Shown here: positions 46,960 through 59,200 of the stretch, in pieces | Numbering within the stretch: position 1 is the stretch's first letter | Layout: each line of letters begins with the position of its first letter | DNA from: Cytospora piceicola | Taxonomy: Eukaryota > Ascomycota > Sordariomycetes > Diaporthales > Cytosporaceae | Direction: 5' to 3' | Assembly: GCA_023375675.1 (NCBI GenBank) | Contig: JALQBC010000054.1 | Location: 124,001-188,000, forward strand | Length of the DNA: 64,000 nucleotides | Notes under the pieces: model-generated | The model's input: the letters and a program-made list of their open reading frames with translations, nothing else | Database searches by the model: none | Told to the model about the DNA's origin: nothing | Position numbers and translations under genes: made by a program

Positions 46960-47200
46960 TCACCTACGACCTAGGCTGCGGCTGATCCTGTATGTGTCTA
47001 GTACGTCGGTTACTAGGCGGCGGGAGGATGTGGAGGGTTTGTTGACACAGTGGTGGGAGGGGTGGGCGCGGCGGTAGGCCAGGAAGCCTGCGAAGAGGGT
47101 CTGGTCGGCACGGTACCATCCGGCACGTCTACCTGAGCTGAGGCCGAGGAGGGAGTAATCGGCGACGACCTGATCCGGGGTGGGATGCGTCACCTTGAGA
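46960..47200 (-). CDS. Coding exon of an incompletely resolved minus-strand gene
   Basis: From about 47200 down to the TGA near 46960 one frame reads THPTPDQVVADYSLLG, then GWYRADQTLFAGFLAYRR and VTDVLDTYRISRSLGRR. Nearly every codon ends in C or G (GTC GTC GCC GAT TAC TCC CTC), unlike the other frames, so coding is likely. Upstream on the same strand are TACTAAC (about 47370) and TTTTTCAG (about 47334), a strong branch point and acceptor pair, so an upstream intron exists. The joining exon between 47200 and 47334 does not give a clean start under any splice combination I tried. The 5' end is therefore unresolved, or the gene is decayed. Function unknown. Confidence 0.45.
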
Positions 47201-47339
47201 ATGGGAGAATACAGGGGGAGGCAGGATGAGGTGAAGAGGAGAGAAAGGGGAAGAGTGTTCGGCAACAAACCTGGTCACCCCATGGGGCGGAGGGACATGC
47301 TGTTGATGCTAGATGCTAGATGCCCGAGTTTCCTGAAAA

Positions 47340-48444
47340 AGAATATACTGGGAAAGGAGAGTTAGTAGAAGGGGATAGATGAGTCGTGTATGTGAAGCTT
47401 CATTTGTCTTGCTTCCTATGTCAATGCCGATACCGAACCAACATATAATATCTATCTTTCAGTTCCTCACCGGCAAAATAAGTATTGACTTTTGAGTGCT
47501 CGTAACTATCAACACGTTATTGCTATATGAATCTGAATGTGTGTGACCAACTCCTAGGGCGGTAAGCTGCTGCTGCTCAACTTGTGTGGATATCTTTGTC
47601 TTGCTCTCAGCTTGCTCTTACTCTTCCTCAAATGTCCCGGGTGTTCTGTGTGCAAACAGAATAAGATGACCAGTCACCACCAGTCACCATCTCAGCTTAG
47701 CTCGGGTACCAAGCTATGGGAAGAGTGTGTGCTCAGTGCCAGCACCCCTCCTCCGCCCTTCCCCTGTTGTTTCTTTTGTTCTTTAGTACAAGTGCACCGC
47801 AGGAATCCTTGCCTCGGCTGATCATGGGGTGTTGGATGTTGACCCGGCCTCTGGATATTCGTTTTTCTGGAGGGGCTCTGAGACGGGAGAATTTGTTGGA
47901 CAGGAAAAATAACGAGAATTAGATAAAGAGACACACAGAGAGAGAGAGAGGAGAGAGGGGGAGAGTGGGAGACAAAATAAGAACACAAACCGACAGTCAC
48001 ACATACAGACAGGATGGAAAACCATGTCCCTAGCGTATACAAAGCCACAGCCCAACAGAGTGAAGCTTTATCCCAAGCGACTGCACGGCTGGCCAGAAAC
48101 CTCCAACTCCGCCAGCAATAAACAGAAGCAGCCTAGATTCACGCCAACGCAATCGTTATCGAAACTTGCCAGGATAAAGGAACCCACCAGTCTTGAGTCC
48201 TGCCCCTATATATTCCCATTATCTATGCACTTCTCCACAGAACCAGCGCCTGAGCAGCGCCAAGAAGGTTGACCTTCTGTACCATTGCCACTCTCAGCAC
48301 AAGTCTCCCGTGCTACTGACAACCTGAACCTCTCACGGCTGCAGCTCTTTCAAATTTGTCACAATCTCGGGCCCATCGTACCCAAGGCACTGGCAGGTCT
48401 CAGGAATCCTATAACATTAGCAAGCGCCTCCAAGACTTTTCCTG
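47340..48444. other. Non-coding stretch with a GA microsatellite
   Basis: No supported gene. A GA-rich tract lies at 47936-47963. Frames on both strands are short or low-complexity. Part may be the promoter or first exons of the minus-strand gene at 46960-47200. Confidence 0.5.
47936..47963. repeat. (GA)n microsatellite
   Basis: About 14 GA/AG units with single-base interruptions. Confidence 0.9.
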
Positions 48445-49248
48445 TCATGAAAGATGACATACTGCATCTTGCCATTGGTAAGGAATACCATAAGACAAGG
48501 AATTTATAGTAGAGAAGTATTTTCTGAAGATTTTAGTACTTTGGGAATGGCCAAGTTCTGATCTGGTCCATAAACTTAACCCTGTTACTATATAGGATGC
48601 ACCATTGTGAAAAGGATAGATAGACCAGCTGAATTCGGTTAGCAAATGACAGTAGGTAGCAGCTACCTGATTCAGAGAAATATTCTGTAAGACAGCCTGT
48701 GTTGCACGATCAAGACAATCCAAATAATCTCCGTCGCTAACTCGGGCCCATTTAAGTACAAAGGTGTTTGCTAGGACCCCTGCCTTCCTGATCGTCACAA
48801 AACATGATTCATCATAGGCTTTAGTAAAAACTTTCAGAAAAGGACCGATGACTTCTAGTGTAGAGCGGGATGTCTGATATAGGATATCGCAAGTATTGGA
48901 ACCAGGAGCTGTTGAGTGTCTTCTCATATTCTCATAAAAGTCGGTCGATAATAATCTGGAAGCAAGGCTTGATGCATTACGTTTATAGTTTTCGAGGAAG
49001 TAACCTTGAAAGGTCTTAAACTTGGAGGCGTTTAGATAGTCGTGCCGTATTCACAAGCCTGTCTGCATAATTCTGCCACTGAGGCTTAATAACCCTTGTT
49101 GTCGACTTGTCCGGAGTATACAAGATGATTTAAGGTCAGGTGGCTGCGTCGGTATTCCCTGTCCGTTGGCCGTAAATGGGTCCATATCCAGTGTTGTATA
49201 GATTGCTAATTCAGATTCGTATACGTAGAGAAGATCCGTGTCCTTCAC
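48445..49248 (-). pseudogene. Decayed gene, about 267 codons with one in-frame TGA, unknown family
   Basis: Two open segments on the minus strand (49248-49051 and 49050-48445) lie in the same frame and are separated by a single TGA. The first begins right after a CTTAG that could be an intron acceptor (GTGAAGGACACG follows), with MDPFTANGQG and QGLLSLSGRI inside. The second contains NASKFKTFQGYFLENYKRN, EVIGPFLKVFTKAYDESCF and DGDYLDCLDRATQAVLQN. The sequence is rich in ordinary globular-protein residues, so it was once a real gene. Third codon positions are A/T-rich, unlike the 408-codon gene, suggesting a different history or mild RIP. It is cut at the 5' side by the AT-rich boundary. Function is not recognised. 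Confidence 0.5.
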
Positions 49249-49400
49249 CTAAGCAGCATTCAACGAGATAAAGTGTGGGGTTTAACGCGTTTTGTCTGCA
49301 AATAACAATCCCTAATTCAGCGAAGCCCGTAGGTCCCGAGGCGCGAAGCGTCGAAGGGGCCTGCAGGCGGAGCGTTCTTAATACCTCTAGAATCGTACCG
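49249..49400. other. Right boundary of island 2, GC-rich cluster
   Basis: Island sequence gives way to AT-rich DNA here. A short GC cluster (about 49322-49378, with GGTCCCGAGGCGCGAAGCG and GGGGCCTGCAGGCGGAGCG) marks the edge. It may be the end of an element, but no partner end was found in the window. Confidence 0.4.
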
Positions 49401-51508
49401 TATATTTCTCGAGTATAGATTAGTCGTAAATAAGATCGTTTAATATAAACTAGTTAATTCGGTTTTTAAGTTTTTTTTAGCTTAAAGCTAAATAATTTCT
49501 TTAATATAACCGGTATATTAGCCGGTTACCTTAACCTTATAACCGGTTAGTATACCGGTTATATTAATAAATAATACTAAGTTACTTTTTTATTCTAATA
49601 TATATAAAGCTATAAGTATTATAGGTTAAAGCGCTATAGGCTAGCGTTATAGGTAAAAGGAGTTTTAAAAGGTCTTCTTTTAAAAATCTAGGAAGTATTT
49701 AATAAATCCGATTAATTATATACCTTTAAAACTATATATTAAGCTTTAATAGCTATTATACTTAAAAATTAAAACCGGTTTATTAGCCGGTTATATAATA
49801 GTTTATATATATAATTATAGTATTATAATTTTAATATTAAACTTTTATCGGTTATAAATAAATTCTAACTAATTAAAATAACCTTTTTTATAGTTTCTTT
49901 CTTTTTTTAACTATAATATATAGTTTATTTTAATTTTATAATAACTATTACTTTTTTTTTTCTTTAAAACTATTAACTTAACTTAACTTATAATAAATAA
50001 TAATAAATAATAATTAAAAACTTTTTAAACTATTATAAACTTTAAATATAAATAATAAATAATATAATCTTTTCTTTTTATTAATAAAGAATTTAATTAC
50101 TAATACTATACTAACTTTTTTAACTTTTTTATTAGCTATTAAGTATTATAATTATAGTTTAAAGTTAAATTAATCGATTAATATATTTACTATTATAATA
50201 AGGTTTTTACTTTTTCTTTTACTTAAAGGTAATAACCTTTTCTTTCTTTATTAATAAGATATATTTTATAAAATTAAGGTTATTAGTATATCGAAAAAGT
50301 ATTATATATATAGTAATATTTAAAGCGTTAATAAGTTTTAACTTAAATATAAAAATAAGCTTACTTAAAACTACTTTTTTTATTATAATAAATAAATTAT
50401 AAACTAAGTTAGTTCTTTTTTATTTTATACGCCTTTTTTAATATTAATTTATTTATAAAGTAAGCTATTATTAATTTATAACGTTTTATTATTTATCTTT
50501 ATTCGAAAGTAACTTATTATTATAGCTTAAGTATTATCTTTAAAGTAACTTAACCTTTTTAAATATTATCTTAATCTTTAACTATAGCCTTTTTAACTAT
50601 AGGTTTTATAGCTTTTAAGCTTTTTACCTTTTTAAATACCTTTTTTATAGCTTTAAAAGCTTTTTTAACTTTTTTTATACTGCTTTCTACTATTATTAAT
50701 ATTACTTTATTATAATATACTACTATTAAATAAAGTTATAGTTATAGTATACTTTTTTAATTTATTAGTATATATTAACGTTTAGTTTATAATATATTAA
50801 TACCGATATAGCCTTTATTCTTTTTACTTTTATAGTTTTTATAACCTTTTAATTTTAATATAATATAACGCTTTAAAAGTATATTTTATTATATTTAAAA
50901 CTTTAATAACACTTTTACCGAATAATAAACCCGTTTTTATTATAAAGCTATCTAGTAAAAGTATTATATTAAGCGTTATTATAATAAGGTTATTAATCTT
51001 AGTTTTTTACTTTAAGCTTTCTTTATTTAATAGTAGGCTTTTTTTAGTTTATAATACTTTTCTATAAGCTTATAGCTTACGTTAAGCTTATAATTTACTA
51101 TAAGTAATAAAGATAATAAAAGTAAGCCTTTCTTTAACTATATAATATATTAAGTTTTATATTATACTTATTTTTAATATTAATAAAACTTTAACGTTTA
51201 TATTTACTACTTTAATAAAGATAACCTTTAAAATAAAGTAACTTTATATATTTATTAATAATATTTAAAAGAGCTTATATTAAATAATTTCTAAGTCGGT
51301 AAAAATATTTAATCTTTTATTATAACTATTATTATAATATCGATATCGGTAATAATAATAAAAGCTTTTTATAAAGTAGCTAGCCTTTTTTTAGCTTTTA
51401 GCCTTTTTAGTTTTACTATAGCTTTTATATTAATATTATATATAGCCGTCGATATTATAATCTTTTAGTTATACTTAACTCTTTTTTATAAAACATTTTA
51501 AAAGTAGC
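49401..51508. other. AT-rich RIP-mutated DNA, unidentified
   Basis: Nearly devoid of CA and TG. Short inverted motifs around ACCGGT occur at 49500-49560 (ATAACCGGTATATTAGCCGG and TAACCGGTTAGTATACCGG) and again at 49775-49795. No protein-like frame recognised on either strand; presumably old transposon sequence. Confidence 0.45.
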
Positions 51509-53762
51509 TAATTGTTATATACCTACCGGTAGGTTTATAACGAACCTACCTGTAAACGTACTACGAATTTACCGTATATTTACCGGTAATTCGAACAGTT
51601 AAACGTATAGTAATTATATAGTAAACTTAAGTTAAGTTTATAATAGGTTTATAAGTTTATATATAGTTTATAAAAATACTTAGTTATATAGAAAAAGAAA
51701 GAAAGAGAATCTATTTTTATTATATACTACTATATTATACCGTTACTATTAAATAATAGCTATAACTTAAATACGTTTTATTATATATCGTTTAGCCTTT
51801 TAATACTATAAATTAGGTTTATTAGACTATATTACGATAGTTATCGAGTTATTATTATTATAATAACTAGTAGGTAATTAGCTTTAATCTCCGGATCTTA
51901 AAAGATCGAAAAACGTAAAAACGTTATTTTATTTATTTAGCCGGTATTATTACCTGTTTATTATAACTTACCGGTTATTTACTATAAGAATTCCGTGTTA
52001 TAGCTATATCGGGTTTAAATAACGTATTCGACGTATACTTTTTAAATATATTTTTAATAGTACTTTAAAACTATATAGTTATTAAAAATATTTAGCTTTT
52101 ACGTTATATTAAAGTAGTTATTACCGAATACTTTACTTAATACTAACTTTATATTATAAATTATAATTTTATCTTTTTAAAGTACTCGACTAACTATATT
52201 AACTAATAGTAGTTTTATACCTTTTACTTTAAATATTACTATAATAATTAAAATAAAAACGACTAACTTTACTATATTCGAAAACGTTTTATAAAATATA
52301 TTTATAAGGTATACTACTTTAGTTATTAGCTATAAAAGCTTGATAACGTTTATTTTTTTATTATTATATATAATTAGTCTAGTAAAAATATTAAGTTTTA
52401 TTATAAATTCCGGTATTTTTATAACTTATAATAGTTAAGCTATACTTATAACTTTAAAAAACGTAAACCGATTTATTAGTTTTTATAAAAACTTAAGTTC
52501 GAAGGCTTATTTTATAAAAGATAAAAGTTATTTTTTAAAGTAATATTCGGTTTAAGCTAAATAAAACGTAAACGAAAAGTAATTATCTATAACGCTTTAA
52601 AAACTTTATTTTTATTAAAATATTAACTTTTTACTTATATTTTAGTCGAACCGGTAGTTTATATAGTAAAAGAACCCGAAGAGTTAAAAAGCCGAAAAAT
52701 AATAGTCGAAATAAATAAAAAAGATAAAAAAACTACTTAAAACCTTAAATAACGATTAAAAACAACAGAAAGTATATAACGTAATAATTTAAAGGTTTTA
52801 CTTTTATTTAAATTAATAACCGAAATTATCCGTTTATATATTATATTATTTTTAATTATTTTTATAATACTACTATAAAAAAAGGATTTAGTTTTATAAG
52901 CTATTTAAACTAATATACTTAACCGACCGGAAATTACTTTAATATAAGCGAACCTACCGGGTAGTTTTAAAAAGAAACGTCGTATTAATACTATAATCTT
53001 TATATTAAAAAACACCGAGGTATTTTAACTATACGAATAAAAGATAGGTTTATAAGTATTATTATTTTATATACTATTAAATAATTTTTTTAATTTTTAC
53101 TATATTACCTATAAACCGGCGGCTTACTTTAAGAATTCTTATTAATATAGTTACGTCGCTTAAAGAAATAATATATAACTTATTAAAAACTATATATACT
53201 ATATAGCCGGTAACAGTAAAAACCTTAACGATAACTTTAATAATAGTTTAAATAATAATAACTTTATTTATAATTATAATTAAGATAAAAGCCTGTTTAG
53301 TTATTATCTTAACAGAAATAAAGGCTAAAATATATATAATTATAAGTATAAACTATCGATTAACGTTCTTTAACTACTTATAAACTTATTATTTACTTAT
53401 AAGTTTAAAGAAAATACTTTCGGAAGATTTAAACTATATATTAGTTAAAATAATATTAAAAAACTTATAAAAGTATCTTATATAAATAATAAGGTAACGG
53501 TATAGAAAAACCTGCTAACGTAATAATAACAGTACAGTATAGTAGTATATAATAAAAATAGATTCTTTTTCTTCTCTCTTTATATAACCGAGTACTCTTA
53601 TAAACTATATATAAACCTACGAACCTACTATAAACTTACTTTAAGTTTATTATATAATTACCGTACGTTTAACCGTCCGAATTACTGGTAAATATACGGT
53701 AAATTCGTAATACGTTTATAAGTAGGTTTACTATAAACCTACCGGTAGATATATAATAATTA
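51509..53762. mobile_element. TIR element (about 2.24 kb) with 240 bp inverted repeats
   Basis: The element spans 51515-53756. Left and right ends are inverted repeats of roughly 235-240 bp (51515-51752 and 53524-53756), starting TTATATACCTACCGG and TTATATATCTACCGG. Flanks are TAATTG (51509-51514) and TAATTA (53757-53762), a possible 6 bp duplication differing by one G/A change. Internal plus-strand frames near 52440-52720 read KKRKPIYxFL, FKVIFGL and ILVEPVVYIVKEPEELKS before stops, so it once encoded a protein I cannot identify. Long TIRs suggest a cut-and-paste DNA transposon. A second copy is at 62112-64000. Confidence 0.72.
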
Positions 53763-54340
53763 CCTCCGGAAGAAAAAATCCTTGTTTACGTAAATATAGG
53801 TATAGTAGTTATAATTAGATTAATAGTAAATTTATAATATAAAGGTAGTTATATTTATAAAATAAAGAGAAGAACCGTTACTAATTTATAAAAAAAGTAT
53901 TATATTTAAGTAACGAAAGTATTTAAATTCTAATACGATAAAATAACCGGTAAAGGCCTATATAAACTATAGTAATATATATAATAAAAGAAATAAAAGC
54001 TTATAAAAATATAAAGTATAATTAAGAAAAAAGTATAGTTAACTATAAAAAAAAAAAGGTAAAAGCAGTTTTTATTTTTAAATACTTACTTTATAGTATT
54101 AATAAACTTATATATACTACTAACACCGCTAAATAAATAAAAAAAGAAAAGTAATAACCGTTTTTATTTCTAAATACTTACTATATAGCGTCGGTTTACT
54201 TATATATATAATCGATATTACGAAAAAACTTATAGCCTTATAAACGTAAAACAATAAATATAAAAATAACTATAAAATAACAATTAAATAATAATTAAAC
54301 GAAATATATTTTTAAAGAACTTAACAGAGTTTTAACTCCT
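53763..54340. other. AT-rich spacer with a direct repeat
   Basis: No coding sequence seen. A direct repeat of about 60 bp with a 94 bp period is present (about 54054-54115 and 54148-54209; shared core TTTTTATTT-TAAATACTTACT). Confidence 0.55.
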
Positions 54341-54369
54341 TTTTAGCTAAAAAGGATAATAAACTAAAT

Positions 54370-55250
54370 AACGCCTTTACGTCTTTATTAAAGACGTTTT
54401 TAGTTAGTATCGTAACCTTATTAAACGTTAAGGCTATAGCTTTAATTATATTATAAGCTTTAAGGTATAAATTTATACCGTATAGGTAACGTTTAAACGT
54501 TTCGGTAAACGTATAACCGAAGTTATTAACGTAAAAACGTTTTTATTTATAATAAATACCTGTTTAGTTAATATCGCTACCTTTTTAAAACTTAGTTTTA
54601 ATAAGACCGAAGTTTATTCGGTAGCAGAGAAAGTACTTAAGTATAAAAGTAACGTTAAGGTATTATATATATAATTCTTTATCGAGTCTTTAAATATAAT
54701 AAATAAAGTTTATTACCTATACGACGGTACTATATAGTATTATAATACTAATACTAGTTACGTTAAATAGTAAAATAATATAAAGTTTTTAGCTATTTAT
54801 TTAAATATAAACGTTAGTTTCAGGCTTATAGCCTACCTCGATAACGTATATAATAAATATAGTAATATTAAACTCGATAAACGCTTTAAACTTATTATTC
54901 TTATATATATCGTCGATAACAGCAATAAAATATATCGAACATTTATACTTTATAAAAAACGAATTTACTTTAAACTTATTTAATTTATAGACTATAATAG
55001 GTAAACCGTTATCGGTAACGTAACGCTTTTTACTTATAAAAAAGCTTTTAATAAGATTAAATTAAAAGCTATATATTAGTTTTTCTTTAATATCGTCCTT
55101 TATAAGGATAAAAGCGGTAAATAAGCCTTTTCGGTCTAATAACTATAAGTTTTATAATAAGTATTTAAGAGTTAACTATATTTTAAGCTTTTTAAAAGCG
55201 TTTATAATAACCTCGGTATAGGTAATAATATTAAATATAAGGCTATAATA
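54370..55250 (-). pseudogene. Unidentified coding relic, minus strand
   Basis: On the minus strand stops are sparse and pieces such as RKGLFTAFILIKDDIKEKL (about 55070-55130), YVTDNGLPIIVYKLNKF and FIEFNITIFIIYVIEVGYKP are readable. All stops are TAA/TAG. The family is not recognised; it might belong to the Gypsy lineage to the right or to a separate element. Confidence 0.35.
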
Positions 55251-56299
55251 TTTTTTTTTAGTCTTTTACTATTCTTTTATAATAGTATAACTAGTATTTA
55301 TAAGCTCGATATTTAAAAACTATAAGCTTATAATAATATATTATATCGTAATTAAGTTTATTTTATTAATAATAAGGTTACTTATACTTTAAACGAATTA
55401 GCCTTTTTTATTATAACGGATATATTTATTACGCTTATAAAATAAAGTAAATAAAAACGTAAAAAGACTATAAACGAATAAGTTTAAACCTTTTTAAGCC
55501 GATATTATAAAAGAATCTAATAAATATACTAAGTTAGTTTCTTTATATCTATCTATAAGTAAATCTGTTACCTAGCTTATATAACTGTTTTATATATTAA
55601 GATAAAGCTTTTATTTACGATATAACGTATTATCGTAGTTAACCTATATAAGGATAGGATATTAACTAAAGTATCGTTAAGCTTTATAATAGGTAACCTT
55701 ATAGCTAATCAGGTATATTAAAAGCTTTAAAAACGGTATATATATATTAAACTTTACCTTTCGGTTAATAAGGTTAATATATCTTTCGTCGATTACTTTT
55801 TATCGAAAATATATCCGTTTAGCTATATAATAATATAAGTAAATATTAAATTAGGTATTAGTAATAAACGTTTTAATAAATACTACTGATTCTCTTTTAT
55901 ATAAGTAAAGTCTTTATTTATATCTGTTAAAGTTTAATATATTCCGATATAAAGCTTTATAAACTTTTATTAAGTATTCTTTTATATAGCTTTTTTATAA
56001 GTATAAATAATTAAGATTATAAAAAGTAAAATATAATATTAAGTAAAACTCTAATATTTTAAAGTATTTATAAAATATTCGGCTATTAATATTTTATATA
56101 AGTTTTTTAGTTTAATATATATACTTAACGGTAAATATAAGGTAAGTTCGATATAATAGTTTTAAATTATATAAAATAGTAAATAGATAATAACTTTAAA
56201 GTAAGTTTTTAAATAAAATACTTTATATAATAGTTAAGTTAATAATATAGTATTTTAAAGATAAGCTTTAACGAAAAGAATAAAATAAAGAAAAGTAGT

Positions 56300-59200
56300 A
56301 AATAGTATAAAAAAAAAAGTTTAAGTTAATAGTCGGTCGGTAAACAGGTTTTCTTTATTATTATTTATTACTTAATATTAATATAGACGTATTTAACCTT
56401 TATTATCTAATAACCTTTTATAAATATCGAATATTACTTTTCGGTTTTAACGTCGATGTTATTAGCCGATTTACCGGTTATTTATTAAATAGTTTTCTTT
56501 TTAACTAAAGCTATAGTACTTAAGTAACTATTTTTTTAGGTTTCGGTTACTTTATAAGCGGTTCTTTTCTTATTACTAACTAAATATATAGCTTTTTTAT
56601 TTTCTTTTATCTTATTTTAAATTCTTAAATTATTTTATCGGTATTTAAAGTATTTCGTAGTATTTATATATTAAAATAGTTAAAGTAATCGGTTTATTTT
56701 ACGAAATATTTAATACGCGGCTATTTATAACTATACTTTCGTTTATATTTAACTATAATACGTTATAACTTATAATATTTAAAGGCTTTACTATACTTTT
56801 ACGTTTTATTATTATTTACTTTTATAAGCTTTACGGCTAATAAATCTTACTTATATAGGTTAGACTATAACGGTTTACTTAAAGATAAATAAATTATAGA
56901 TAATATTAAGTAGATATTTATATATAAAGCTATTTTAAGCTTATATATTAGTTTACTTACTTTATATATAACTTAAAACAGTCTTATATGTTATTAAAAA
57001 TACTTTCGAGCTAAATTCCCGGATAATATATAGCTATAGTAAAGTTCGATAAAAACCTAGTTACTTAAAGTAAACTTATACTAATAATACTTCTTATTAT
57101 ATTATAGTTTTATAGCTATTTAAGCCTTAGCGATTATAAGTTACGTTTTCTTTTAAAATATATCTTAAGCTAACGCCGGAATACCTTTTTCTAGCTAGTT
57201 TATTCTAATAAGATTAAATTTATATAAAAGCTAGTTAACAGAGTATTTTATAGCTTTATTATAGGCGTTATTTAGGTTAAATTATAATATTAAAATAATA
57301 TCGGTTTATTCGACTTTAAGATATATTATAGTAAATATCCGGATAGCTAATTTTATTATTTTATTCTTACTTTTAAACTAGCTATCGGTTTATAGGTATT
57401 AGGCGGTTAAATAAGCTAGCTTAATATTTAAACCGGACTATAAGCTTTATTAAAAGTCCGAAAAAAACTTAAAATCTTTATTAGAAATAATACGCTATAA
57501 GATATTTTAGTTATATAAATATAATATACGTAATAGTATATATATTTAATCTATAGCTATATATATAATATTACTAAAAATAATAATAGTTACTTTATTA
57601 TATTTATTTATAACCGAGAGAAAGACGTTAAAGAAAAGTACTTTAAAGATTACCTATAAAGTATTAGCGGCTAAAACGTTAAATAAAGCTGTTATAAAAT
57701 TTATAGTAATAATATAAAACAGGATTAGTAGTAAAAGAATAGGCTATATTTTACTTAATAGCTACTAGTTTTTACTACGATTTATTATATAAACCAGATA
57801 ATATTTAATATATTTAAAAACCTTCCGATAATAATTCTTAATTATAAACCGGTTAGTAAGGTTATATTAAACTTTATCTTTACCGAAGTAATATTTAACG
57901 TTATAAGCTTTAACGATAAGATCTATAGCTACTTATACCGAAATATAAAAGCGTTATTTATTTAATAACTTTATAAGATATAAAAATCTATTTATATTTA
58001 ACTCGAATAGTATATCTGCTTTTATTTAATTATTTTATAGTTATTAAATAATATTAGTTTAACTAATATATTCTTAATATTTTATAACGATATAATCTTT
58101 AAACGTTTAGTCGATAAAGATCTCGGATATATTATATAAGATAGTATTTTCTTATAATTTACTAAGTATACTATTATCTTTTATAGGCTATTAACTTATC
58201 GGTAGCCGGAAGATAATACCTGCTAATATATTAGTTACCTTCGGAATATAATAAATATCTAGACTATACTAGCTTAAGTACTTTAACGTAAAAATAAGCT
58301 TTATATTTATTTTAGTTTTATTTACTATATCGAAGGACGTTTACTTAACGATATCGATAGTAATAGCGTAGTTTATAAAGATATATATAGGTTATTTATA
58401 GTTTAAACTAATAACCGTATAAAGTTTATAAACTAATTATACTAAATAAGTAACTTCGAGTTCGGTTAGCTAATATTTATATTTAACTATATTAATAGTT
58501 TTACTTAAATACTATAATAAACAGATTTAAATATAAGGTATAGGTGACTTCCGGTTTTATTTAAAATTATTACTTAGCTAAAAAACGATATTTAAAAATC
58601 TAATTTCTTTTAAAGTATTTAATTAAATAAATAACAGTTTATCTGGGTTTTAATAAAATAAAGCGTTTTTACTTATTAAAGCCGACTTAAGATCGTTAAA
58701 AAAGTATACCTTTTTTTAAATAGGCTTAAAAGAAGTTTAATAAGTATAGTTCTTTTAAATATTACCTTTCGGAAGTTTTTTATCTTTTTATCTTTTAATA
58801 AGTATTTAAGTTTTTTATTTTTATAACAGATCGATACGTTTAGTATACTATAGTATAAAATAGCGAAAATAACCTATAAGGTTAATAAACTTCTCGAGTT
58901 ACTATAATATAATAAAGAACTATAGCTAAATAATAGTTTTTACCTAGTTTAAGGTATTATATATACTTAGTTTATTAACCTTAAATCCGAGTAATTCTAT
59001 TAAAAGATATCCGATAAAAGATTTTTTAGCTAACAGAGATATATAACGCTTTATAAATAATATAAATAGCTATTTTAAATACTTTATATATTCCTTAATA
59101 ATATTAGAAAAGATAATAATATTATCGATAAATATAATAATAAAATACTTAAACAGCCGGAATATATAGTTTATATATTATTAAATATACGTCGGTAAGT

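Noticed and set aside
47692..48048. Ser/Leu/Cys-rich minus-strand frames opposite the GA tract (118 and 77 codons)
   Set aside because: The peptides are largely produced by the CT microsatellite and lie in overlapping frames without splice or start support.
48285..48509. 74-codon plus-strand frame FQICHNLGPIVPKALAG at the 3' side of the pseudogene
   Set aside because: Reads smoothly, but it overlaps the 3' end of the better-supported minus-strand relic and has no codon bias; kept as a possibility only.
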